DNA of 64,000 bases, taken from Pithys albifrons albifrons (Eukaryota; Chordata; Aves; Passeriformes; Thamnophilidae). Below, piece after piece: positions 1 to 11,800 of this stretch. Numbering within the stretch: position 1 is the first letter of the stretch; each line of letters opens with the position of its first letter. The stretch is taken from contig NC_092464.1 of assembly GCF_047495875.1 (NCBI RefSeq), positions 4,002,737 through 4,066,736 of the forward strand, written 5' to 3'. The notes under the pieces were generated by a model, which was not told where the DNA came from, ran no database searches, and was given only the letters and a program-made list of their open reading frames with translations. The translations under genes and the position numbers were made by a program.

Positions 1-2805
1 GATGTATCATGCCCATCTGTGGGCTGCCATCCATCATTTTAATGGGGCAGCATATTACAGCAGACTGTGCCCATAATAAAGGAAATTCTATCAACTCCTC
101 TACACAGCTTCTGGCCTCAAACCACTGCTGGTGTATGAACACCAATTACATGTCGGGTAAGAGTCAGTTTTCTGAATATCAGAGGGCTTTGTGGCTCAAA
201 ATTAGTCTCCTGGGAAGCTTTGCACCCTGAGTTAAACAGTCAGGAAAGGTCTCACAGGATGAATTGAGTCAGTGCTCCTTTCAGATTTCAAAGGGTCACG
301 TCAGAGCGGAGAAATAGTTCTTGTGTGGATTCTGCAGATAATTCATGATTCAGATGTGAAAATAAGCCAGAAGGGTAACCCTGAAAACTTCCTGTGTGAA
401 CCTGGGTGCTGTTGCCTCCCCTCAGATCCACGGGGAGCTGACGTGTTGCAGGATGCACTTTGTGTCTTCCAGAACAGAGTCCTTGACATTAAAAGTTGCC
501 ATTTGCTCCTAAGTGACAAGGGACAGAGAGCAGTGGGGGCTGAAATGTGTAAAAACACCTTTTCCTGTCTTAAAGAATTCAGAGACCTGGGAAACAGAGG
601 ATGAGGAACAAAAAAGACTCTGGGTTTAGTGCTGTCCCTGCTGTGCTAAACTGTTTTCTTCTTCAAACACGCACAGAGCACATTTCTGGGGGAGGAGTTC
701 AGTCTGATTGGATGAATGGAGGTGAGAATGAAAACACAGAAGGGTTATCACTGAGCTTCACATTTCCTTTAGCAAAACGTTTCTTGTGGTGATGGACATT
801 TGGATTCAAATCCATGGCAAGATGCTGAGCTCCCAGTAAATGCCATGATGGAGTGATCACAGTGGTGTTGGATCAAGGGATGGTCTTGAGGATCTTGGAG
901 GTCTCTTCCAACCCGGTTGATTCTGTGATTAAACCACAGCTGGGTGTCCAGAGTTCTGTTATGGCTCACATTGGTTGGTTTGTGCTGGAGGGACACACAT
1001 GCTGCCTCTGTTGGCCTGGTCCCTGAACACCTGGAATTCTCCTCCTTAAGGGACTGGATGTGGGGAAGGATCAGCCTGTTCTGGTGTTTCTTTAGCCTGG
1101 AGGGAGTTAATGGAGGGAGACACAATCCTGTACAGGGAGTCACTCTGTCCTGGAGCAGCTGTCTCAGAGAGGCAGCAGGAATCCCTCCCTGGAACTGCTT
1201 GTCTGCTTTCACTGGTCATTAAGGGAGGCTTGATGGGGGAGTGTAGATTAATCACCTAAAATGATCTGTCTAAAATTAGGACTCTTTTTCCAAAGCTACT
1301 AATTTCAGTACTGCTGGGAAGAGATGGAAACACTCAAAAGTACAGACCATGTGAGTGAATTTACTGATGGATTTTAACTTCTAGTTTAGCTCTTTGGGAT
1401 CATGTGACATGAATCCCACCTGTAGGCAAACATGGTACAGAAAGGGAGAAATTTATCTTTAATTTACAGTAATACTTGCAATAGCAGGAAATGAGGATTG
1501 TCAGTTATTAGTGTTTTGCTGTTCTTCAAGCATTAGTGATAATTAAATGCTCTACCAAGATCAGCATAGAGCTAATAAATTTATTTTTTTTTCCTCAGGG
1601 TGATACTAATTACATAGGGTTTATAAACAAAATAAATGAGTATGACTGCATTGTCTCATAAAGAATATCTAGGAGTGAATAAGTACAAGGATATACCTGG
1701 ATTTGCAGGTAAAGCAAGTGCTGTTCTGCATAAGGTTATGCAGTTAAATACACTCAGATAAATACAGTCCAATACACAGAGGGGCATTCAAGCATTACCC
1801 CAATGCCTTAGAAACAATCTTGAGAAGATATTGCTCTAAATGACTGTAAGGCAATCAGTGTCTCAGCTTCTCTTGTTCCACAGGTAATCGAGTTAGAGGG
1901 AGGAAACAAACACAGAAAATATCCTCTAGGTAGTCATTTTCAGCCCAAAAGACTGCAGGAATAATCTGTTTAACTGGCTGAAGAGAAAGACTGGAAATAA
2001 GCCCTTAGCTTTGGGGTTGAAAGCTGCTGGGATCAGGGCTGTGTCAGAGCTTGAAGGTGAGGGCAGGACTTTTCTGAGAGCTGAATGAATGGCTGGTCAC
2101 CAGTCATGTCACTGCTGGAGTGACCTCGAGCTTTTCAGAGTCAAGAGTGGCAAACAAGCCTTGGGTACTGCTGAAACAACCTGGTGGGATGCTCTGCTAT
2201 TTTTAAAAATGTAACTGAGCATGTAATATTTTAGTTGAGATTTTTTTTTTGTTTACTGCATGAGAAAGGTTTATTTTTTATAGTTTCTTGTAATTTTCTG
2301 ACAGAACAAAAAACTACATATATTACATTATAAAGATCTCAGAATTACTTACAGGACAGGGATTGGATAAGGAGACTTTTACTACAGGGAAATAGCTGGG
2401 AAATGCCCAAGAGCTCATGGAGCTTGAGGTTGGCCCCAGATCCCTTCAAAGTGCATGTGAAAATTGGCTTCAGTGACCTGTGCTTCCCAATCCCAAAGCT
2501 TTTTAATTAGCACTTGTCTTTGGGAGAAAGGAGTTGAGCAGATGGAAGGAGACAGGTCTTGTGGAAGACTTTGATGAGATATATTCCACAGAGTGAGAAG
2601 TTTATGAAAACCATTGACGTTTTCTTGGTCAGTTATCCAACCTGTCTCCAATTTTTTTCTAGGAGCCTTCCTCCATTCCATAAGCCTTTCCAGTCCACCC
2701 AAATTCCACTTAAATTCATGCATTTCAGAGCATATCCTGATTTTCTTCTCTGTGTCTTTGGCATCACTCTCAGGACTGACTGAACACTTCATTCCACACT
2801 TAAAA
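1..2805. other. Upstream flank of GHRHR
   Basis: Apart from the CR1 scrap at 862-931, I see no gene, RNA or long repeat. If the candidate exon 1 is right, the GHRHR promoter and 5' UTR lie in the last part of this stretch. No convincing TATA box or CpG island is visible. Confidence 0.5.
862..931 (+). mobile_element. CR1 LINE 3'-end fragment
   Basis: TTGGATCAAGGGATGGTCTT, then the GGTCTCTTCCAACC box and GATTCTGTGATT, is the CR1 3' terminus in sense orientation. It is short and diverged. Confidence 0.75.
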
Positions 2806-2862
2806 ATGGGCAGGGGTGCAGGAGTTGCCTTTGCTGTGCTTTCCTGTATTCTAAAATACCAG
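2806..2862 (+). CDS. GHRHR: Candidate GHRHR exon 1 (signal peptide)
   Basis: A short open segment starts at an ATG in strong Kozak context (A at -3, G at +4) and encodes [19 protein letters not shown], with a hydrophobic core suited to a signal peptide. It ends at a perfect donor, CAG/GTGAGT at 2862/2863, in phase 0. That phase fits an acceptor at 9158 (AAG/GTTGCAG), which would give VAGIHPEC, resembling the V.G.HPEC start of the mammalian mature receptor. It does not fit the stronger-looking acceptor at 9165, which needs phase 1. Position, hydrophobicity and donor are seen; the assignment is inferred. The true exon 1 could also lie before the window. Confidence 0.4.
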
Positions 2863-5800
2863 GTGAGTTTTAATCCTCTCCAGGGTGGGAGTCAGTGTGG
2901 GACATGAATGGCAGGCAAATTTATATGAAAGGGAGCTAAAATATTCAGGCATCAGAGTCAGATGAGAAAACCTGAAGAGGGGAAGCACAGACAGTGAGAA
3001 CTGGGAGTACAAAGCTGATTTCAGGGAATATCTGAGATGAGATCTGAGACATGAAAGCAAGCTGTGGACAGAGGCAGAAAGAACAGTGAGGAATATTCTT
3101 AGTGAATGATTTATGCACTTGCCACAAAACCTATTTGTGAGGTTTTAGGACTGCATGGCATTGGAAGCTAAACTGAATCACTGCAAAAAAGCCTCCAAGC
3201 TCTTGAAACCTTCTCATCTTGTCATTGAATTCAGTCAGTTCTTTGAGTTTTGATTAATTTTTGAAAAGATTAAGTGTTACCAATTCACTCGTGGCTCTTT
3301 GATCCCCTTGAACTGCTTTTTTCAGAGGTGAATGATACATTCAGTGCTCAGCTTTGAAGCACTTCCCTTGTTTTCAGAGAGCACAGGAAGTGTCCCTTCT
3401 TTTCCCCACCTGTGCTAATGAGCTCCTTAATGAGTGAAGATCTGTCTTTGGGGTGACAACTGAATTACAGTTTTCTCCACCACCACAGCAGCTTAGGGGC
3501 ACTATTTTTGAATGGGCTCAAAGGAAAGGTTGTTTTTAACTAAATTTCACTATGTATGGCATGAGGTTGTTGCCAGAAAAACCCTTCCCAGTGGTTGCTA
3601 AATCTCATGTTGTCCAGCATGAGCAAATCAAAGCTCAAAGTGCCTTTAGTTTGATTTTCTGCTCAGATTTGAGGAAGAAAATAAATAGAGGAAATAAAAA
3701 ACAGTGTTATATTTACTCTCAGTGAATATACCACTTGAGGTTTTAACACAACAACCTTACAGATGTTAAGAAAATGAAGTCTAAAAGTAAGTGCAAATCT
3801 GGATTTTGAAACTTTTTTATGTTCTTTACAATGTCCATACCACAGGTAATATTTAAGGCTCATTATGTTCCAGACAAGATTGTTTCAGTGGTTAGGACTG
3901 AGGAAAAATGCCCCTGTGAATTTTGGCTGGGCAGTAACATAAAGGCAGCAAAAAGATCTTTGTGTTGTGATGGTCAGCACTGCAAAGCTCCCTTTCTTGA
4001 GGACACGAAACCTCTGAATTTTCTCTGGAAGTCTGAGGTGAAGGCACCCCCCTGTGATTGCAGGTTCATGCCAGGTGAGTGCCTAGATCCTGGGAAATGT
4101 TCATCCAGACAGTGATGTTTGAAATCAGCCTCTTGCCCTTATTTATTACCATAGCAGGGAACAGTCCCAGACTGGACATGCCTGGCTCAGAAGGCTCTGC
4201 TTTGTTTAGTTTCCTAAATTGTCCTTTCCTAAGGTGAACAGGAGCTGCTCTTTTCCTACAAGAGGCAGATGCCTCCCAAATTGCAGCACAAAAGCAGAGC
4301 CCCTGCTTTCCAGAAAGCCCCATCACCCAGCCCTTGTAGGCAAATTAGAGCAACAACCTGCACTTTTCTCTCAAGGCATTGTGAGACTAATAACAAAAAA
4401 ATAAGTTAAGCCATAGACAACAAATTACAAGTAATGTTCTACCCAGAAGGCTTTTTTTTAACTATAAAATGGTTTAATGTCTTTCTTTTTCTTAAAGCCT
4501 GAGGAAAACCAACAAATTGAAGCATCGTCCCTATTCTCAGTTTCTTGTATATGTGTCATTTTTTCTATTTTTCTCTCCAGCCCTGGGATTATTTCCTGTA
4601 AGGCTCCTGATTAGAAGATAACAACACCAACCTTATTAGTGTCATTAGATGTTGGTCAAGATTTCTAGAATAGATCATAAAATCAAGTTTTCTGGGGATT
4701 TCTCACTGCTTTGTGAGGCAAGAACCTGACCACATGGAACAGGGATCTGTTTTGTTACAGCAATTCCTCTGTTACCTGTAAAACCAACTCAGCCCCATTC
4801 CCTGCAGGCTTCCCCAGCACTGTAAACCAGGAGCACTGCCCTGATTTCAGTCCAGCTCTGCTGAAAAATGGTCCCTGAGGGGCTGGGTCAGCAGGTGGAG
4901 GTTTCCCAGAGGAGAGAAGAAAGGAGGTGCAGCAGGGAGTGTGGAGGACACACTGACTCAGGGTTTGATGGGCTGGCTGGGGAGCTCAGCCCTCAGTTTT
5001 GTTCCACCTGTATCAGCTGCTTGTGCCTCTTAAATTGAATTGTGGAGGAAAATAACTCTTCCTCCTCTGAAATTTTTCATGGGTATAATGTGTGTTCCCA
5101 CCATTCCCAGCCATTCCCATACGGTGGGAGCTGATTTCATAGAATCACAGAATCATAGAATGGATTGGGTTGGAAAAGACCTCCAAGATCATCAAGTCCA
5201 ACCCTTGGTCCAACTCCAGTCCCTTTACCAGATCATGGCACTCAGTGCCACGGCCAATCTCAGCTGAAAAACATCCAGGGATGGAGAATCCACCTCCTCT
5301 CTGGGCAGCCCATTCCAATCCCTGAGCACTCTCTCTGCAAAGAATTTCTTTCTGCTCTCCAACTTCAATTTCCCCTGGCAGAGCTTGAGCCCATCGTGCC
5401 CCCTTGTCCTATTGCTGAGTGCCTGGGAGAAGAGACCAACCCCCACCTGGCCAGAACTTCCCTTCAGGCAGTTCCAGACAGTGCTGAGGTCACCTCTGAG
5501 CCTCCTCTTCTCCAGGCTAAACACCCCCAGCTCCCTCAGCCTCTCCCCACAGCACTTGTGCTCCAGTCCCTTCTCCAGCCTCGTTGCTCTTCTCTGGCCC
5601 CACTCCAGCCCCTCAAGATCTTTCCTGAACTGAGGGGCCCAGAACTGAACACAACACTCAAGGTGTGGCCTCCCCAAGGCAGAGCCCAGGGGAAGGGTCA
5701 CTGCCCTGGGCCTGCTGGCCACGCCAGTTTTCTCCTCAGTGCTTGTTTCTCAAAGACATTTCAAATTTCATGTTTTGATTCCCTTTTGGGTTCTGGCTGG

Positions 5801-8800
5801 GTGTTGCTTTTAAGCCTTTTACCAGAGGACTCGGCATAGGTGGTAAATTGTAGAGCATCGTACCAAGTTGTCATAATTTTTAAATATCAAGCCTAATAAT
5901 ATTCCAAATACAAAGTTTATCAGGAGTAACTGAGTCTAGAAATTCCAGAAAGCAGAGGGATGGCTTTTTCCTGTCCTGCTGAATCCACGTTTCTGAACAG
6001 AAATTGTGAGAGATTTATGTAGCAATCCTTTTGGTACTTTGACTCCAATAATTAATTTGTTACGTAGGCAATATGCAAAGTGAAATGTAAGTTTAAAGCA
6101 ACGAGCAGGGATCCTGTTAATACCTGAAAAATTTCATTTAAGGACTCTATTCCCAGAGTTGAAGAGCAAGAAGTGCTATTTTAAGAGTCACTCATGCTGA
6201 TTTATAAAAATGTATTTTGAATTACCCACTGGAGGAATATTATGCATGAAAAAAGCCACAGCTTAACTTTCTTTTCAAACAGTATCCTTAATCCTCTTTC
6301 TGTTCTAATATTAGCCTGTATGAACCACCTCTGGGGCCTCATAATTAAAAGAAGTCTGTCTGTGCTACTTTAAAACCTAAATGGAGGCAGAATTTTTAAA
6401 GCTTTTTAAAGATGAAGTTGTGTTCTCCTTTTTTCCCCTCAGCAGATATTAGTGCTGAAATGTAATATTTTACATGACTTCCACTAAAGTTTCTCAGGAG
6501 GCTGAAGGAAGTCCTGGTTGCCCTTCTCCCTGAAAACATTTTGAAGGGCAATAAATCAACTTCCTGAGGCTGAAAGGCAGCACAGCAGTGATGTTTGCAC
6601 CTGTGCTGAACTTTCAGACTCATTGGAGGCTTAGAACAGCCCAGAACCTTCCTCAGAAATGCCTCAGAGAGCCTTCAATCCATAATTTCTGTTAATCCAA
6701 CTACAGCTGAGCCCAGGCATTGCCTTGAATGGCAAAGCTTGCAAAGGAGCAAACCCTCTGCTCGGTTCCATGGAAGACTCCTTGAAGATCCTGATATCCC
6801 AAAGGGGGTTTTGATGTAGGATTCAGTTGTCTGAACACACTTCAGTTGCTTTCTGTTCACTCTGGTTTAATTTCTTCCTAAATGGGATGTGTAGAAACAT
6901 CTGAGATATCAAATAATGCTTTTGAGGCTTCTCCATGGGGCTGACAAAATTAATGCAGAACCAACACAAGAGGACTGAGACATCTTGGAACATCCCAAAG
7001 AGAACTGACCATTGGTGGGTGACTGAGACATCCTTTGGGCTGTGAGAGAAGCTGAGATAACACCACCACATGTAGACAGTGACATTGTAGTTTCTTTTTC
7101 TTTCTCAGACTTTAATTGCCTTTGCAGAGATGTCTTGGTTTGAGATAAGCAACTGCCAACCCCCCCCAAGCACAGAGAGAAAAACCTCCCTCCTAACACC
7201 AGGGAAAGGGAGGAAAAGAGAGGGGAAAGAAAAAAACACTTCAAATGACATTTATACTAAAACTACATATATTTTTCACAGAAAGGAAGAGACAATTAGA
7301 AGAGAGTACAAATATACACTCACACAAGTCTGCAACAACAAATTCCCCACTTCAACTTCTTAACGAACACACAAATTCTACTGTCCTAACTACACATTAC
7401 TTAAGAAGAAGCTTATTCCCCAGGGAGACAAACCCAAGCCAAAAGGAGAGACCCAGAACAACACATTTTACTTTCCTGAGGTACCCTGTGAGCCAGTGGT
7501 GGGCCTGGCCCTCTCCATCCCCCCTGGGACAGCATCGTGCGTCCTCCCAAGAGGAGGGCTGAGAAGAGACTGCCTTAACCACGCCCACACTGGTTCCTAC
7601 TGCCCTGGAGATGATGTTGTAACGTGGTATGGAATACAAAATTACTGGCTAGAAGAGGTCAGCTGTCAGCTCAGCCCAGCTCAAGTCAGCTGACAGCTTC
7701 AGCCTAGTCCACACTTCAGAGCCCAAATCTAGGCCCACCTGGGTGAACCCATAACAAGAGACAACCATTTGAGGATGTTCTGGGATATTAAGAACACCAT
7801 CACAGCCACAGGAGGTGGGATACAGGACATGAAAATTCTGAAGTGGGAGATGAGGTACAACCCAAATACATGAAAATATCTAAATGACACAAAATAGTGT
7901 CACTAAGTCACTACAGATGATTGCAGACCTTATTCAACAACTGCTGTGTAGAAATCTATTTGATTGTTGAAATGAAGGTCTTTTAATCTGTGGGATAAAT
8001 ATAATTACATAAGCTTCCAAAACAAGTCATTAATATTTTCCCATTTCCTCATCTCTTAAAATGGCAGCAGTGCCTCTGTCTGAGGTGTGTGCAGCATCCT
8101 CAGATAACATGCTGATAAATAAATCCTTCAGATTAAACTGTGGCCAAGACTACAATTTTCCTTTTTTTCTCCAAATTCTTGCTCTTCAGTTTCCTTATTT
8201 AAATTATAATGCATGTAAAACTCCTGCTCCTATTTGTTGCTTCTATTTTTATAATTATACTGACTGCACTCAGAAGGAAACAACTTAAATGGTGCTCTCT
8301 GAGTGGAGTGATTTGTATGGGACAATAATCTCAGGGTTTCAAAGAAGACCAAACTGTTACTCTCAGCATCAAAGCAGAGTAGGAAAGCCCTCCTGAAGGG
8401 TAATTAAGACTCTGTCATCTCACTTAGGGCTAATTCCTGCTCTAAAGAAAAGCTGATGCTTGGGAGAATCCCAAGAATCAAAATAGGAATATTTTGATGC
8501 TTGGGAGAAACCCAAGAATCAAAATAGGAATATTTTGGTAATACTTAGTTTTGAAAACCCAAAATCTTTAAATAGAAAAAAAAACCCCAACCCACGTAAA
8601 ACAAACCAACCAACAAACAAAAACAAAGAAAAAATCACCACCCAAACAAAAAAAACCCCAAACCGAAATCAAACAACGGCAAAAAAGAAAAGCCAAAACA
8701 AAGAAACAATCAAACAAACCTGTATATGTACAAACATGTATATTTATTGTTATGGTTCTATGGGAAAGTAATATTTCTGTGGTCAGGCTGCAGGTGTGTT

Positions 8801-11800
8801 TGGAGGATTGGGTGTGGATATTCCCAGAGCTGATGGATTCATCCAGGTTTGGCCTGTTGGCAAAGAGGTGGAGATGCAAAGACTGTGGAATACTCTGAGG
8901 CTTTGGGCAACATGTAGTTGTAAGGGAAAGGTGGGTATAAATGTCCACCCTGGAGAAGAGCTGCTCCATACCCTGAGGAATGCACATGGTTTGCACCCTG
9001 ACATGTCCAACAATTAACAGCTGTTCATCACAGCCTCCTCTGCCACTTCCATGCCTTGTTTGCAGAAAGCACCTTCAGTTGGAGTTATCACCTTCTCAGC
9101 CCCTCAAATCAGGCTTTGCTCATTCTGCTAATGACAGAACTTCTTGTGTTTGGCCAAGGTTGCAGGAATCCATCCAGAATGCAAGATCTTCCAGCAGCTG
9201 CTCAAGGAGGAGGCTCTCTGCTCAGAACAGAATGAATCTCTTTCTCCTGCTCTGAAAGGTAATGCTCTGGTTGGCAAGTCCTGCATGAAAGTCCTGTGGG
9301 GAGTGGCTGAGGGACCAGGGGTTGTCTAGCCTGGAGAAGAGGAGGCTCAGGGGAGACCTTATCACTCTCTACAACTCCCTGAAGGGATGTTGTAGCCAGG
9401 TGGGGATTGGTCTCTTCTCTCAGACAACCAACAGTAGGACAAGAGGGCACGGGGTCAAGCTCTGCCAGGGGAGGTTTAGGTTGAATATCAGAAAGAAATT
9501 CTTTGCAGAGAGAGTAATCAGGCATTGGAATGGGCTGCCCAGAGAGGGGGTGGATTCCCCATCCTGGAGGTTTTTAAGGTGAGATTGGATGTGGCTCTGA
9601 GTGCCATGATCTGGTAATCAAAGTGGAATTGGATTAAGGGTTGGACCTGATGACCTCAGAGGTCTCTTCCAACCCAACTGATTCTATGATTCTGTGATTT
9701 TATGAAATCCCTTGTATATCTTTTCAGGGGCACAGTGTCCAATGCCATTTATTCTCCTGAGTCAAGCTTTGATTCCTGTTTCATTTGGTCTCTTAATAGC
9801 TCAAAATGGTTCTTCTCTAGTCTGGGACTTTGCCTCATCTCATTTTAGGCTCAGTGTCTAAGTCAGGATTTGTCTTCTGTTTCTTTGAAGTACATGGAGG
9901 AAGGTGGGTGTCCCTAAAACCTGTTTCATTGAATTTTAGACATTTTGGAATAAGAGGAATCACTTTTTGGGGTAGCATTTCTCTTTACTACCTCCAGAAT
10001 GAAATGAAGGGGTTTGATTCCCCCTCTGGTTTAGGGTACAGTGATCAGCCAGAGCTGGGGATTTGCAGCCAGTGATTCAGCCTGTCCTCAGACAGAAGCC
10101 ACCAAGAGTTGGGATGAATCACACCCTGGAAGTCACTGTCTCTCTGTGCTGCTTACAAAGGGAACTGAGCTAAGATTAGCTGACAGGGTTTAGGCAATTA
10201 AAATCATAGCTAATGAGTCAGGGCCTCTATTTCCCCATCTGGCAAACTGAGGAGACCAGGAATTTCATCTTCCCAAGGGTGATGTGAGGATAATGCTGGG
10301 GGAGATACTCAGGACTATCTGTTGGAAGCCAGAGAGCAACTTCACTCAGCTACAGGTCAGAAATATTTGCTTCCACGTTTCAACTCCTGACCAATTTTAG
10401 CTTTGCCTTGTCATCCATCACAGAGGAAGCAGAAAAGAGTCAGGAAAGAAAGGAACTCCTCCCAACCCAAACTCCTGTGCTGTTTTACATCCACCTTACG
10501 ACTGTCAGGAGATTAGTTTTGCTCACAGAATGATGCTGGTTTTTATTGGTTCAGGCCCATTTACATGTTGGTAATTCTGTGCTGCACCCACACCCCCTTG
10601 CCAACAGCTGGGAGTCTCAATGTGAGGCATCTGTGATGAAGCTGATTAACTAAAACTTCTGAAACCCCTTTTAGATGGACTCATGGCCAGCAGCATCCCT
10701 GTGTCATCAGTCAGCAGCCTCTGGTTCTGGGGACCTCCTGGATGCCAACCAGTCAGACCTTCTCCCAGTGATGGCCATTTTAGAGAATGCTGAGGGATGT
10801 TCTCCTAGTTTGGGATGAATCTAATCCTTTTAGAAATCCATTGCAAAAATACCATTGGTTGTCTAACACTAGGACTTCAACACTGATTTCCTTCAAGGCA
10901 GGTGAAACTGGTAGATTTTTAGCATGAAATCAAGATATTAAGGCTTAATTTTTAAGCCTGATGTTTCTCAGTCAGACTCCGTAACCACTGAAATCTCAAG
11001 CACTAATAATTATTCAGTGTTTTTATTTTGGTGGCTTTTGTTTTGACAACAAGGGAAAGAGCCTCAATTGATTTGACTTTCAGATTGTGTCTGCTTGAAT
11101 TTCAGGTACATTCTCTCCTGAGATAAGGTGGGGAAGGTGCAGCTGGAATATGCACACATGAGCAAGGATGCATCCAAGGAGAAGAGGAAAACAAAGCAGA
11201 GCTGCATGTCCTCTTGGGGCTCTTCTTGCATGTGAATTAATGGGGATGCCACAGACAATTTCACTGTCTGATGTTCTCCGTGGTTTCCTTTATTTAGAGG
11301 TGGTTTTTTTTCTTTTTTTTTACAGGATGTGCCAAAGATTGGGATGGTTTAACCTGCTGGCCCAGAGCCACTTTTGGAGAAGTGGTTAAAATTCCCTGTC
11401 CACGATTTTTTGAGGAATTCACCAATACCCATGGCAAGACTTTTTTCCTATTCCTTTTATCCCTTTTTTAAAAAAAAAAAAAAAGAATTCTAAGATTCCT
11501 GCATGTTCCTGTGGTCAATATTGTTTTCTGTTATGCTGTACTGAGTTGTCTCATCTCTTTGGTGGTCTAAAAATGATGGGCAGTATCACTATGTTGCTAA
11601 ATTTAAAAAGGAATATGTTGTAGAATGACTGACTTATAGTAATTAATATTAGAAATTACCTGTTGAGGTCATCTGGTCCAATCCTGCAGTCAGAGCAGGA
11701 CCAGGTTCAAAACTTGTATCTGGTTTCCAATACAGACCAGGTGGCTCAGGGCTTTGTCCACAATCCCCAAATATGTTTGAAATGTATAATTTGATTTCCT

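Larger units (their letters stand above)
2863..9158 (+). other. GHRHR intron 1 (if exon 1 is correct)
   Basis: Holds the CR1 at 5137-5728, the solo LTR at 7131-7756, the 41-bp duplication at 8455-8536 and an A/C-rich low-complexity stretch at 8575-8720. The reading frames here fall in repeats or are short and unlike any protein I recognise. Confidence 0.5.

Noticed and set aside
944..1222. Signal-peptide-like frame (SRVLLWLTLVGLCWRDTHA) upstream of GHRHR
   Set aside because: It starts with GTG, not ATG, follows a CR1 end, and has no donor in the phase needed for GHRHR exon 2.
5165..5839. Pro/Leu/Ser-rich frame, also seen at 22133 and 59032 region
   Set aside because: Antisense translation of CR1 copies; the same peptide recurs in every antisense CR1 here.
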